From assembly GCA_013146195.2 (NCBI GenBank), contig CM028379.1, positions 162,346,437 through 162,410,436 on the forward strand: a DNA stretch of 64,000 nt. Direction: 5' to 3'. The stretch is from Codonopsis lanceolata. Taxonomy: Eukaryota; Streptophyta; Magnoliopsida; Asterales; Campanulaceae. The notes below the pieces were generated by a model that saw only the letters and a list, made by a program, of their open reading frames with translations, ran no database searches and was not told where the DNA came from. Position numbers and translations under genes: made by a program. This document shows positions 12,201 to 24,590 of the stretch, piece after piece. The number at the start of each line of letters is the position of its first letter. Position 1 is the stretch's first letter.

Positions 12201-13444
12201 TTTGTAGTTATGTTAACCTTATCCTAAATCTTCGAAATCTATTTTTTTAAATTATTTTTTTCTAATTACTATTGTGACTTTAACTGTATCCTATGTTTGT
12301 AAACTGTATTTTGATCTTTAACTTTTTGAACATACTGTTTTCACTCTTAACCATATACTTGATCTGTATTTTTCTTAAATTTATTAATTTTTTGTAATTA
12401 CTATTTCAACAGATTTTTAAAAGAGAGTAACTTAAAATAAAATGAAAGGGGTCATACATATAGGAGAAGAGTTAAAAAAAAAGAGAGGAGGAGGTTCCAC
12501 ATGGACATCATCTGGAAGATGATTTGGCCAATGTTGACGAGAGTGTGTATGAAGATTAATTGGATTAAAAAGAATTGATGAGATAGAACATGAGGAGTTT
12601 AGAATTTTGGCCATAGTGAATCTCATGATCATCCCTTCATTTCATTTTCTAGATCAGGCTTTGGGTAATGTTCCATTAGAGCAAATAGAGATCCACTAGT
12701 AGTAGATTCTCAGGTTTTTGAAAGAATTGATGACCTGATATGCTTTAGGCTTCTTTTTATAACCTAAAGAGGTTTTAGGGGTTGCAAGTGTTGATGGGTC
12801 TTTTTTTTTTGACAAGTAAAAGTATTATAAACAGGCATGAAAACGGGTGATACGTCCTGTTTTGAGAGTTTTGGGAAGTTTAACGGGCTCACTTTTTGTT
12901 GTTATTAGATGTTAAAGGAAAATGGAGTTGGTGTACCTTGGTCTATAGTTCCACGAGGGCTCATTTTGGGCGCCGATTTAGGTTGAGCTAGGTGACTTTC
13001 ATGGTCTTTTTTGTCCCGTTGGTGATTTGAGGATCTTGAGTAGTCTAATGCCTAGTTTACTAATTTTATATAATTTATTGTATGTTTTGTAGTTTTTAAA
13101 AGTTATTGGTAGCGTTTTTTATATTAATCGTGACATTTTAAAAATTCTTTTATAATTTTAAGTTTGACTGTTTGTAAAAATATTTTTTTCATCTATAAAT
13201 GAGTAACCTAAATCTGTAAAATCTTCTGTTTCAAAACCTGTTAAATCGTATCCTAAATTGTTAAAATCCTTTTTTATGTGTAACTTTTTTCTAATTGTTG
13301 TTTTGACTATTATTTATACACTAAATCTTATTGTTTTTATTAATAAGTTTTTATAAAACCGCCTATTAAATCTGGTAATTTTTTTATCTGTAACTTTTTT
13401 TATAATTATTATTTTGACTCTTACTCATATCCTAATTTTTTTTA

Positions 13445-13665
13445 GAGCTACGATATTACGAGCTAGAGCTTGTGATATTACTACAAGCTTGAGTGTTAGT
13501 GTTGTTAGATCAAATCTACTAAAAATTTTATACCGTTAGATCAAATATGATATTTTCTAAATAATGATGTAGATATTCCAAATCACCACCAACTTAATCA
13601 TCCAACGACTCTAACACTAAAGCTTGTATTAATATCACAAGCTCTAGCTCGTAATATCATTTGTC
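13445..13665. mobile_element. 221-bp MITE with 9-bp target duplication
   Basis: The terminal inverted repeats pair over about 45 bases: the left arm contains GATATTACGAGCTAGAGCTT and the right arm its complement. The outermost 8 bases match poorly. The element is flanked on both sides by TTTTTTTTA (13436-13444 and 13666-13674), a 9-base direct repeat. The host sequence is an array unit whose uninterrupted form reads TCCTAAATATTTTTTTT then ATCTCC. The 9-bp duplication suggests a Mutator-like (MULE) family; because the duplicated bases are nearly homopolymeric, that support is weak. It has no coding capacity. Confidence 0.75.
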
Positions 13666-16600
13666 TTTTTTTTATCTCCTAACATTTGTAGTCATGTTAA
13701 CCTTATCTTAAATCTATGAAATCCATTTTTAAAAAAACTTTTTATTTTTTTTCTAATTACTAGTGTGTATGAAGATTAATTGGGAATCAAGGTTCAAATA
13801 TTAGGACTTCATTCCATATGTAAAGGGTATTATTATCTTGGGATATGTGAGTGGTGATGTAGGTTGTTAGCGATGAGAAGCCTTTCCCCTCTTTTGTTCT
13901 TTTAGATCCTCAAGGGAAGTTGAATTGGGGTACCTTGGTCCTTAGTCCCATTCAGGCTCATTCGTCGTTTTAAGTTGAGCTAGCTTATTTTCATTGCTTT
14001 TTTATTGTCTCGTTGGTGTTTCGATGATCTTGAGGAAGCTAATGGCTAGCTTGCAAATTTTATATAATTAACTCTATGCTTCTTCTTTTTTTGGTTTTTT
14101 TTTTTATGAAAAGGTTTTGGGTCCCTTTTTTTACATTAATTTTATGCTCTTTTGAATTGTTTTTTTAATTTTTCTGTTTTTACATTTGTTTATAAAACAG
14201 TATCCTAAATCTGTAAAATCTACTATTTGTAAACTTGTAAAATTGTTTCCTAAATTTGTAAAATCATTTTTTATGTGTAATTTTTTTAATATTTGTTTTG
14301 ACTATTATTTATATCGTAAATTTTATTGTTTTTATTAATAACTTTTTGTGAAACCGTGAATTAAATCTATGAAATCTAATTTTTTATCTGTAATTTTTCT
14401 ATTTATTATTTTGATTCTTAATCATATCTTAAATATTTTTGTTTTTATCTCCTAATATTTGTAGTTATGTTAACCTTATCTTAAATATGTGAAATATTTT
14501 TGTTTTTACTTATAATTCTTTTATCTATAACAATTCTCCAAATACTGTTTCACTTTAACCATATACTTAATTTGTATTTTTTTTAAATTGTTTGTAATTA
14601 CTATTTTGGTAAGTATAGTTATTGTATTTAAAGTAACCAACTTAAATTTTTGAAAGATAATAGCAACTTAAAATAAAATGAATGGGGGGTAATACAAATA
14701 GAAGACGAGTTAAAAAAAAGAAAGGGGGAGGTTGCTACATGGACGTCATCTAGAAGATGTTTTTGCCAAAGAGAGATTGTGTGTGAAGATTAATTAGAAT
14801 AAAATGGATTGATGAGAAAGAACATGAGGAGTTTAGAATTTTGGTCATAGTGAATCTCATGATCATCTCTTCTTTCATAGGCTTATGGTTTAATTTGCAA
14901 TTATGGTGTGAGTTGGTTAGAAATTTGGATGAAGCTGGGTGACCTTGATTGAACCCTTTTTTAATTCCATGTCAGTGAGGTTTGGTATAGATTAAGGAGG
15001 GTGGTTCCTTGTTGTGATATAGGATGTGTTGCTCATGCCAGTGTACTTGGAACTTCACCTACGTCTTTAGGAGTAAACAACTCTTTATTTGATAAAGATT
15101 GATGAGGAATATCATCTTCTTTGGAGAGAGCATTTTAGCACTTACATGTTGGAGTGTTCTAAACAAAGTTTATACCACATGTGGTGGTACGTAGGATAAG
15201 GAATTACGGACCAATCTTGTCGGTTAATCTAGTATCTAAATTGTTCTCTTTAGATGGTCATTTGACTCTTAGTATCTTGGGAGTTAAGGTTTAAAGATTA
15301 GGAGTTCATTCATTATGTAAGGGGATATTATTATCTTCGGATATGTGAGTGGTGAAGTAGGTTATTAGCGTTGATAGGTCCTTCTTACCTTTTGTTCTTT
15401 AAGATGTTTAAGGGAAGTTTAATTGGTGTACCTTGTTCATTAGTCTCACTCGGGCTCATTTTGAGCGTCGTTTTAGGTTGGGATGGCTTATTTTCACGGT
15501 CTTTTTTGTCCCGTTGGTGTTTTCAGGATCTCGAGGAATCTAATGGCTAGCTTATAAATTTTGTATCCTAAATCTTATTGTAATTATTTTTTGATCTTCT
15601 AACATTTGTACTAATTACTTTCATGACTCTAACCTTATCCTAAGATTGTAAAACCATTTTTTTATCTACAACTTTTCGCCAAATACTGTTTTTACTTTAA
15701 ATGTATACTTAATCTGTATTTTTTAAAATTTATAAATATATTGTTCGTAATTACTATTTTGGTAAGTAAGGTTATTGTATTCAAAATAACCAACTTAGAT
15801 TTTTAAAAGATATAATAGTAACTTAAAATAAAATGAGAGGGGTAATACAAATACAAGACGAGTTAAAAAAAGAGAGAGGAGGAGGTTGCCACATGGACAT
15901 CATCTAGAAGATGTTTTTGCCAATGTTGAAGAGATAGAGAGAGAGAGTGTGAAGATTAGTTGGAATAAGAGGGATTGATGAGATAGAACATGAGGAGTTT
16001 AGAATTTTGGTCATTGTGAATCTCATATTGGCAAATGGTTTAGATTGCAATTATGATGTTAGTTGGCTAGAATTTTGGATGAAGCTGGGTGACCTTGATT
16101 GAAGCCTTTATTATCTAAATTGTCAGTTGGTCTAGTATCTAAATTGTTCTTTTTAGATGGTCATTTGACTCTTAATATCTTGGGAGTCATGGTTTAAAGA
16201 TTTGGATTTCATTCAATAGGTAAGAGGGTATTATTACTTGGGATATGTGAGCGGTGAAGTAGGTTGTTAGCGTTGATAGACCTTTGTTGCTTTTTGTTTA
16301 TTTAGATGTTAAAGGGGAATTGAATTAGTATAACTTGGTCTTTAGTCCCACCCGGGCTGATTTTGGGTGCCGTTTTAGTTTGAGCTGGCCCATTTTTATG
16401 ATCTTTTTTGTCTGGTTGGTGTTTTTAGTATGATGAGGAATCTAATGGCTGGTTACAAATTTTATATAACTAACTATATATGTTTTTTTTTTAAAGTTAT
16501 CATTCACTTTTTTTAAAATAATGTTATGCCCCTTTTGAGTTATTTTCTAATTTTTTGTTTTTACAATTAATTAAATTTTTTTGTCTATATAACAGTGTCC

Positions 16601-16725
16601 TAAATCATTAAAATATTCTATTTGAAAACCTATAAAATCGTATTCTAAATTTGTAAAATCATTTTTTATGTGATTTTTTTTTTCTAATTATTGTTTTGAG
16701 TATTATTTATATCCTAAATCTTATA

Positions 16726-17020
16726 CTCCCTCCGTCCCGAATAACTGTTCCTCCATTCTATTTTTGGATGTTCCGACTATTGTTCCTAAAGACTTTTGGT
16801 GTACAAATTTTCTTCCATTCTTCCTAATATAACCCTTCATATATTACTATCATTATTGCACATCTCAGGGAGAAAGTGAGTGTAATGGGTACATAATTAA
16901 TGAGAGAGAATGAGTAATGTGTATTATCATCATAACATATTTTACAACCCATCATTAATTATATTTCTTAATCCTTGTGTTTGTCAACTAAGAACATTTA
17001 TTCGGGACGGAGGGAGGGAG
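16726..17020. mobile_element. Stowaway-like MITE (Tc1/mariner)
   Basis: A 295-base element begins CTCCCTCCGTCCC and ends in its complement GGGACGGAGGGAG plus an extra GGAG-like repeat. TA stands on each side (16724-16725 and 17021-17022). These termini and the TA duplication are the signature of plant Stowaway MITEs, which are moved by mariner-like transposases supplied elsewhere. The interior is A+T-rich and non-coding. It lies in an array unit and directly abuts the target site of the next MITE (17033). Confidence 0.9.
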
Positions 17021-17032
17021 TAATTTTTAATA

Positions 17033-17407
17033 CGGAAAATTGCTTATTTTACCAACGTACTATATGGTAGTGACACAATTGACCACATACTTTGTATAAG
17101 ACAAATTTAACAAATGTACTAAGATTTAAAACAAAATGTATGAAATGGACAAATAATTTATACAAAATGTGACAAAATTCGTTAAGTTGTCGTCGAATTT
17201 CGTTAACAACTCGCTGACGTGGCTATCCATGGATGCAGTCAGGTACCTGTCCACATCATCGCTCCTTGACGGCTTGCAAACGGTCGTTACATAATTGGTG
17301 TCATTTACCTTTAAAATAGAGTACATTTGTTAAATTAGTCTTATACAAAGTACATGGTCAATTGTGTCGTCCCCAATTAGTACATTGGTTAAAAAAGCAA
17401 TTTTTCC
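17033..17407. mobile_element. 375-bp MULE-type MITE, family M1, copy 1
   Basis: Long terminal inverted repeats of about 85 bases pair the left end (GGAAAATTGCTTATTTTACC) with the right end. Direct repeats of TTTTTAATA lie at 17024-17032 and 17408-17416. The middle contains GTCGTCGAATTTCGTTAACA and a CTTGACGGCTTGCAAACGG block. The same sequence in the opposite orientation lies at 18091-18462. The nine-base duplication suggests mobilisation by a Mutator-like transposase. A short open frame on the minus strand (17126-17326) is an accident of the palindrome and has a partner in copy 2. Confidence 0.85.
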
Positions 17408-17924
17408 TTTTTAATAATAACTTTTTGTAAAACCGTTTATTAAATATATAAAATCTTATTTTTATATGTTAACTTTTTCTAATAATTGTTTTGACTCTTA
17501 ATCATATCCTAAATAATTTTGTTTTTATCTCCTAACATTTGTAGTTATTTTAAGCTTATCTTAAATCAGTGAAATCTTTTTTTTTTTTACTTTTAATTTT
17601 TCTCCAATTGCTATAATGACTTTAATCATATCCTAAGTTTGTAACACCATTTTTTATTTATAACTTTTCTCCAAATATTGTTTTTACTTTAACCGTATAC
17701 TTAATCTGGATTTTTTTAATTTATAAATTGTTTGTAATTCACTTGCTACCTTACGTAATGGAGTTTGTCAAGTCTAACTCGGGTTCAGTTTTGGCCCTAG
17801 TTTAGGTTAAGTTGGGTGACATTGTGTTGGTGTTTAGGTAGTGATTTAAATATATTGTGAGATACCTTTCTATTGTTGGGCTGGGATCTTGAGGTATCTA
17901 ATGCCTAGCTTACTTCATTGATGT

Positions 17925-17938
17925 CGGGGGGGGGGGGG
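17925..17938. repeat. Poly-G tract
   Basis: A run of about 13 G interrupts an endonuclease fossil where related copies have short GGGGGTGGGG-type stretches (for example 23954 and 27075). Length is likely unstable and may be misread in sequencing. Confidence 0.7.
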
Positions 17939-18090
17939 AGTCCTGGGTGTACCTCTTGTATACGAATGTCTAGTGAATTTCGATTGGGAGTGTGATATTA
18001 AGGATCTTGAGTGGTGTGGTGCCCATTTACTTGATAGGTGTCCAAGGGTTTCCATAGGTTATTGGTTTAAAACGAATGGGGGTGACTTTA

Positions 18091-18462
18091 GGGAAAATTG
18101 TCTTTTTAACCAACGTACTAATTGGGGGCGACAGAATTGACCATGTACTTTATATAACACTAATTTAACAAATGTACTTTATTTTAAAGGCAAATGACAC
18201 TAATACGTAACGGTCGTTTGCAAGCCGTCAAGGAGCGATGATGTGGACACGTACGTGACTGCTTGCATGGATAGCCACTTCAACGAGTTGTTAACGAAGT
18301 TTGATGGCAACTTAACGAATTTTGTCACATTTTGTATAAATTGTTTGTCTATTTCATACATTTTATTTCATATTTTAGTATATTTGTTAAATTTGTCTTA
18401 TACAAAGTACGTGGTCAATTGTCACTACCATATAGTACGTTGATAAAATAAGCAATTTTCCC
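18091..18462. mobile_element. 372-bp MULE-type MITE, family M1, copy 2 (opposite orientation)
   Basis: It begins GGGAAAATTG and ends CAATTTTCCC, with long inverted arms. A perfect 9-base duplication GTGACTTTA lies at 18082-18090 and 18463-18471. The target belongs to the endonuclease-fossil part of an array unit; empty relatives of the site (AATGGGAGGTGACTTT) occur near 18507, 23055 and 27219. The interior matches copy 1 inverted (CAAGCCGTCAAGGAGCGATG). It has no coding capacity. This is the cleanest of the 9-bp-TSD elements. Confidence 0.92.
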
Positions 18463-21400
18463 GTGACTTTATGGGTATTCATAGGCTATTGGTTTTAAAT
18501 GAATGGGAGGTGACTTTGTGGGTTTAAGTGGTGTTTGATAGTCACCTTGGATCATTTCTTGTTGTCGTCGATTTTAGTCTTTTAGTTTGAATAAATTAAA
18601 TGTGGTAAGCCTCCTTTTCTTTTGAGAACACAACTTTCCTGTTGGGATTTTGAGGCCATGAGTAGTAATTGGTGGCAAGAATGCTTTGTCCTAGGATAGG
18701 GTGGTTTTGTTTTAATGAGAAAGCATATATTCTTGATATCTTAGTGGAACCTTGAAGATTTCGTAATTTTAATATTAGCAAAAAGCGTAATCTTAGTCTT
18801 ACTATCTTAATCTCACCAGATTACCAAAGTTTCTTTATGGAAAGAATTGGGTGACTTTGTGGAGGAGCTAGTTTCTAAAAGAACCTCTTTAAAAATGAGT
18901 TAGATTTTAAGGAGTAAAAGTAAATAGTGTGGATATCGCGCTCTATACTTGGTTAAGGAGGGTGATTTCCAATTTGAGGTTTTTTTTTCTTCACTTCATT
19001 GTTAGTCATAGAACAAAGCTAGGCGTAGCTTATTGGGGGCATTGATTGGGGTTCCATTGAATAGGAGAAGAGAAGGTTGTTGGAGAGGTCTTTTAATGAG
19101 GAGGAATTAGGGAAGTGATGTGAACCCAAGAACGGTTACAAAGACACTAACGATCATTTGAATCTTAAAGTGCGGAAACGAACATCGAACAAATAATCTT
19201 CGAAGAAGAAGATAGATTATTGAGTTTCCCTCAACCCTGGAGTGGATTTACCAATCCCTAGAACCGTGTGGTGCACATTCAACCCACTAATCACAATTTA
19301 TTAAGCTCCAAAAGGAATTAAAGACCAATCTTGTCGGTTTGTCTTGCATCTAAAAATTTCTCTTTAGATGGATTCGACTCTTGGGAGTCAAGGTTCAAAG
19401 ATTAGGAGTTCATTCCATATGTATGGGGGGTATTATTATCTTGGGATATGTGTTGGTGAAGTAGGTTGTTAGCGTTGATAGGCCTTTCCTTCTTTTTGTT
19501 CTTTTAGCTGTTAACAAGATATAGAATTGTTCTTTTATATAATCAACTCTATGCTTCTTCTTCTTCTTTTTCTTTTTAAAGTTATCGGTCACATTTTACA
19601 TTAATTATATGTCCTTATTTCTAATTTTTTTGATTTTATTTTACATTAATAAAAGTATTATTTTGGTCTATAAAATAGTATTCTATATTTGTAAAATCTT
19701 CTATTTGAAAACCTGTAAAATCGTATCCTAAATTTTTATAATCATTTTATATGTGCAACTTTTTTTCTAATTATTGCTTTGACTATTATTTATATCCTCA
19801 ATCTTATTGTTTTTATTAATATTTTTTTGTAAAACCGTCTATTATTTCTGTAAAATAATTTTTTTGTCTGTATCTTTTTTCTAATTATTATTTTGAATCT
19901 TAATCATATCCTAAATATTTTTGTTTTTATCTTCTAACATTTCTAGTTACGTTAGCCTTATCTTAATTTTTTAATTTTAGTTTTTTTATAATTACTATTA
20001 TGACTTTAACCGTATCCTAAGTTTGTAAAACCGTTTTTTATCTATAAGTTTTTCCCAAATATTATTTCTCTAACCGTATACTGAATCTGTAGTTTTCTAA
20101 GGTTATTGTATTCAAAGTAACCAACATAGAAGTTTAAAGGATTATAGCAACTTAAAATAAAATGAAAGGGGTAATACAAATAGAAGAAGAGTTTAAAAAA
20201 AAGAGGTCGCCGTATGGACATCATCCAAAAGATGTTTTTTCCAATGTTGAACAAAGATAGAGCGTGTGAAGATTAATTTGAATAAAAGGGATTGATGAGA
20301 AAGAACATTAGTTAGAATTTTGGTCATAGTGAATCTTATGATCATTTCTAACTTCATTTCATTGGCCCATGGTTTAGTTTGCAATTATGGTGCGAGTTGG
20401 TTAGAATTTTTGATGAAGCTGGGTGCCCTTGATTGAAGCCTTTTAGCACCATATGAGTGAGGTTTGGTAGAGATCAAGGAGGGTGGTTCCATGTGATGAT
20501 ATAGGATGTTTTGCTCATTCCGAGTGTATTTGGATCTTCACCTATGTCTTCGAGAGCAAACAACTCTTTATTTGATAAGGGTGGGCGAACAATATCATTT
20601 TCTTTGGAGTGAAAGAGCATTTTCATACCTAGATGTACGAGTGTTCTAAACAAAGTTTATTGCATGTGGTGGTACCTTGGATAAGGAATTAAGGACCAAT
20701 CTTTTTGGTTAGTCTAGTATCTAAATCTTTCTCTTTAGATGGTCATTTGACTCTTAGTATTTTACGAGTCAACGTTCAAAGATTAGGAGTTCATTCCATA
20801 TGTAAGGGGGTATTATTATCTTGGGATATGTGAGTGGCGATGTAGGTTGTTAGCGTTGATATGCCAATGCAAGAGCAATTAGGGTTGCATTGCTTTCGTG
20901 TTGGTTAGTTTCTTTGTAACCGTTCTTGGGTTAAGGAGGATTATTTTTTCTATTGATGAGGCTAAAGGTCATGGTGAGATGGTTCGTTGTAAATTTCTTT
21001 CAGAAAAGCAGTAAAGTATACTTAAAGAGGAGCTTATAAGGTTCTTCACTGATATTCGTGGTAGTTGTTGGAGTGGCCTTTTAATGAGGAGTAATTTGGG
21101 AAGGCCATCTTTTCAATGGATGGGGCTAAAGGTCGTAGTCAGATGGAAGGTTTTACTATTGCTTTCTTTCATAAGTAGTAGTGTAACCTTAGAGAAGCTT
21201 TTGAGGTTCTTCACTGATTTTTGCGGTAATAGTATTGTGGATTGAAGAACCTATTTTACATTTATTCAATCGGGGAAGTTAATGGGGTTAAACGAGTGGT
21301 TGTATCACCTACTAAGCGCAAGAGAGATAAAGCACCAAGGCGAGTCCTGAGGTGGTGGTTAGACAAGAATCTAAATTGCTCTCTTTAGATGGTCGTTTGA

Positions 21401-21599
21401 CTGTTAGTAAGTTGGGAGTCGAGGTTTAAATGATCGGAGTTCATTTCTAATGGAAGGGGGTAGTATTATATGAGGATATGTGAGTGGAGAAGAAGGTGGT
21501 TAGTGTTTTTTAGTTTTCATGTGTTTTCTCTCCTTTTGTTCTTTTAGATGTTAAAGGGAATGGAATTTTTCAATAGTTTTCTATCAATTAGATGTTTTT

Positions 21600-21682
21600 T
21601 GTGTGTATACCTTTAATGAACAAAGGACGTGTTACATGGCTTGGCGCTTTTGTTATATAATATCTTCCTTATTAAAAAAACG
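21600..21682 (+). mobile_element. LINE 3' tail in endonuclease fossil (1 of 4)
   Basis: GTGTATACCTTTAATGAACA, then a GCGCTTTTGTTATATAATAT block and CTTATTAAAAAAACGG, correspond to the LINE-A 3' tail (GTATACTTCTAGTG ... TTACTTATCAAAAA). It interrupts the fossil endonuclease just after the DVKG codons. A GGAATGGAATTT / GGAAGTGGAATTT direct repeat flanks the inserted segment, which includes about 40 bases upstream of the tail. Confidence 0.65.
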
Positions 21683-21956
21683 GAAGTGGAATTTGTGGAC
21701 GTTGAACTCTTGCCCCACTCACGCTCATTTTGGGCTCGGTTTTAGGTTTAGTTGGGTGACTTTCGTGGTCTTTTTTGTCCCGTTGGTGGCTAGATGGGAA
21801 TTTAAATATGGTGAGGTACTTTTCTTAATAGTTGGACAAATGTGAGATGAAGGATCTTGAGGTATCTAATGACTACCTTTAATATGTGTAAGTTTGGTGA
21901 ACTTTAAGTGGAAGTGTGATATGAAGTATTTGGAGTTTTGTGGTGCCCATTTACTT

Positions 21957-23010
21957 TGAAAGAACGCGAGTAGCTAGGATTCTCAAATATTTAATGTAGC
22001 TTGTTAAAAAGCTACAATTAAAAAGTCACAATAGACAGAAAAAATAACAAACACAGCGGAAGACTTAATACTAAAGCATGAAATTAATCACAAAAATTTA
22101 CCAAACAATCTACAAGTCTATACTTGTAGATCTAGCCTCATGGCCAAAAAGATTTCACTAAAAAGGATGAATCGTTTTACAAAAAACTATGTGAAATCAC
22201 AAAAAAAATATTCTCACAAGATAATGAATCTTGGAGAACAAAAACCCCACATAAACAAGATAAACAAAACGTGGGAAGAAACAAAATCAGCTTACTTTAA
22301 ACAAAAAGGAAGCACAAAAAAATTCCAGCACTTCAATGTTGCTGCCAATGTTGCTTCCAATGTTGCAACATCCGGAAGCACATTCAGATCTGCAGCACGG
22401 CTGGAATTCTGAAATCAGGTTCTGAATTTTCTGCACTCTTTTTGATCTGCTCTCCCAGAATTATGTGCCAAGGCGTGTCCCTCCAGCCATGTCCAAGCTC
22501 CTCCTTATATAATGCTAAGATCTCCTACACACATAAAGGAATCCAACTCCAACAATGACAAGGATTAGTATTTAAGGAAAAAATCAACAACTTACCAAAC
22601 TTATGAGATTTGATTACCAAATATGAAATTGGTCAAGAATCATGGTTAGACTAGGATTTATACAAAGATTTAGTTACCAAATATGTGCACTTAAAATCTA
22701 AAAAAAGATTATGCTACCAAAAAATATCAAAACTAAATCTAATAAAAGATTTTGTTACCAAAAATGACTCCTAGACTTTAGGACCAAGAAAACCAAAAAT
22801 CTTTAGGAAAATTATGTTTCCAAAAATGATAAAACCTTAAGGACCAAGGAAAAACAAAATCTAATTAAATATTTTGTTACCAAAAATAACTAAACTAAAT
22901 CTAATAAAATATACTAAATCCTAAATTAACATTAACTAATTTAAAAACCTACTTTGACCAAGAAAGGTGAAAACAAGACTAAAATAGGTTATGCCTATTT
23001 TACCCTTACA
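21957..23010 (-). mobile_element. Solo LTR, 1054 bp
   Basis: The segment starts TGAAAGAACG and ends CCCTTACA on the + strand and is flanked by TACTT on both sides (21952-21956 and 23011-23015). The host unit reads CCCATTTACTTGATAGG when uninterrupted (for example near 18027 and 24043), so the insertion and 5-bp duplication are clear. Read on the minus strand it begins TGTAAGGG, ends CTTTCA and has a TATA-like TATATAAGG near 22505-22513, which gives the likely orientation. No internal coding region or second LTR is present, so this is a solo LTR left by recombination. The superfamily is not determined. The open frame at 22140-22412 is Lys/Asn-rich and is not a gene. Confidence 0.85.
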
Positions 23011-23513
23011 TACTTGATAGGTGTTTGGGGTCCAAAGGTTCTTGGTTTTCGACGAATGGGAGGTGACTTTCTAGGTTTAAGTTGAGAGGGGGTTGATATT
23101 CACCTCGGACCATTTATCTCAAATCTGTAAAATCTTCAGTTTGAAAACCTCTAAAATTGTTTATTAAGTTTGTAAAATCATTTTTTAATTAACTTTATTC
23201 TAATTATTGTTTTGACTCTTGTTTATATCCTAAATCTTATTGTTTTTTTTTCAGTAACTTTTTTTTAAAACTGTGTACTAATTCTATTGTTTTGTTCTGT
23301 AACTTTTTTCTAATTATTAGTTTGACTCTTTATCATATTCTAAATATTTTTGTGTTTATCTCCTAACATTTGTAGTTATGGGGATATGTGATTGGAGAAG
23401 AAGGTTGTTAACGATCCTTAGTTTTCATAGGTTTTTCTCGCCTTTTGTTCTCTGAGATGTTAAAGGGAATGGATTTTTTCACTAGTTTTTCTATCGATTA
23501 GATGCTTTTTGTG

Positions 23514-23758
23514 TGTATACCTTCAGTGAACAAAGGACATTACATGGTTTGGCGCTTTTGTTCAGGGCAAATAGTTCACTATTTCTTTTTGGGATGCTTC
23601 ACTTAAAGAGTCTACTTTCAAAAATTAAAGCATTAAAGTGCCATTTTATTATTAATGAGCTACTAAAAGTGTTATTTTCGTAAAAAGTTTTGACTTTGAA
23701 ACGGGGACTCTTTGCCCGGAACGGAGGGAGTAATATATTCCTTATTAAAAAAAACGAG
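23514..23758 (+). mobile_element. LINE 3' tail (2 of 4), itself split by a Stowaway remnant
   Basis: This is the same tail as at 21600 (GTGTATACCTTCAGTGAACA ... ATATATTCCTTATTAAAAAA). It is interrupted at about 23572-23733 by a MITE remnant. It sits at the same place in the endonuclease fossil as the other three copies. Confidence 0.6.
23572..23733. mobile_element. Stowaway MITE remnant
   Basis: About 160 bases lie between GCGCTTTTGTT and ATATATTCC, which are contiguous in the sister copy near 21650. The right end reads CGGAACGGAGGGAGTA, a Stowaway terminus followed by TA. An inner inverted repeat (GGGCAAATAGT against GGGCAAAGAGT) shows that the left outer terminus has been lost. Confidence 0.65.
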
Positions 23759-24507
23759 GACGTTAAATTCTAGCCCCACTCACGCTCATTTTGGGCACCA
23801 TTTTAGGTTTAGTTGGGCGACTTTCATGGTCTTTTTTGTCCCGTAGGTTCTAGACGGGGATTTAAATGTGGTGAGATGCCTTTCTTAATAGTTGGACAAA
23901 TATGAGATGACGGATTTTGAGGTATCTAATGACTAATTTACTTGATCAATGTTGGGGGGTGGGGGGCTCACCTTTAATGTGTGTAAGTTTGGTGAACTTT
24001 AATTGGGAGTGTGGAATGAATGATCTAGAGTGTTGTGATGTCCATTTACTTGATAGGTGTTTGGTGTCCAAAGGTTCTTTATTTTCGACAAATGGGAGGT
24101 GACTTTCTAGGTTTAAGTCGAGAGGTGGTTGATAGTCACCTTGGACCATTTATCCTAAATCTGTAAAATCTCTAGTTTGAAAACCTATAAAGTCGTATAT
24201 TAAATTTGTAAAATTATTTTTTATATATTTCATTTTTCTAATTATTGTTTTGATTGTTATTTATATGCTAAATCTTATTGTTTTTATCAAAAACTTTTTG
24301 TAAATCTTTTTTTTTTCCGTAGCCTTTTTCTAATTATTAGTTTAACTCTTAATCATATTCTAAATATTTTTGTTTTTATCTCCCAACTTTTGTAGTTATG
24401 GGGATATGTGAGTGGAGGATAAGGTTGTTAGCGATCATTAGTTTTCATGGGTTTTTCTTGTCTTTTAGGGAATGGAATTTTTCAATAGTTTTTTTATTGA
24501 TTAGATG

Positions 24508-24590
24508 TTTTTGTGTATACCTTTAGTGAACAAACGACGTGTTACATGGTTTGGCGTTTTTGGTATATATTATCTTATGAAAAAAAAATG
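24508..24590 (+). mobile_element. LINE 3' tail (3 of 4)
   Basis: GTGTATACCTTTAGTGAACA ... TTTGGTATATATTATCTTATGAAAAAAAA matches the LINE tail copies at 21600, 23514 and 26768 and occupies the same site in the fossil endonuclease. Confidence 0.6.

Larger units (their letters stand above)
4882..13444. repeat. Tandem array of ~1.25-kb A+T-rich units, subfamily 1
   Basis: Successive units share an anchor (ATGGACATCATC followed by an AGAAGAT-like block) at about 5537, 8620, 10002, 11271 and 12501. The spacings are 1269 and 1230 between clean neighbours, and 1382 between 8620 and 10002, where a 135-bp LINE tail is inserted. Each unit also carries a T-run-first 3' tail of a LINE in minus orientation (GACAAGTAAAAGTATTATAA type; near 5848, 8930, 10310, 11575 and 12812) and a fossil of an endonuclease domain just after it. 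The shared nested tail shows the units were amplified after that insertion. Period and order are read directly; the mechanism (tandem duplication) is inferred. Confidence 0.75.

Noticed and set aside
17126..18443. Matching small ORFs at 17126-17326 (-) and 18243-18443 (+) as a conserved protein pair
   Set aside because: They are the same strand of two inverted MITE copies and reflect shared non-coding sequence.
22140..22412. Small basic protein gene
   Set aside because: It lies inside a solo LTR with a proven 5-bp duplication, is Lys/Asn-rich and matches no family.
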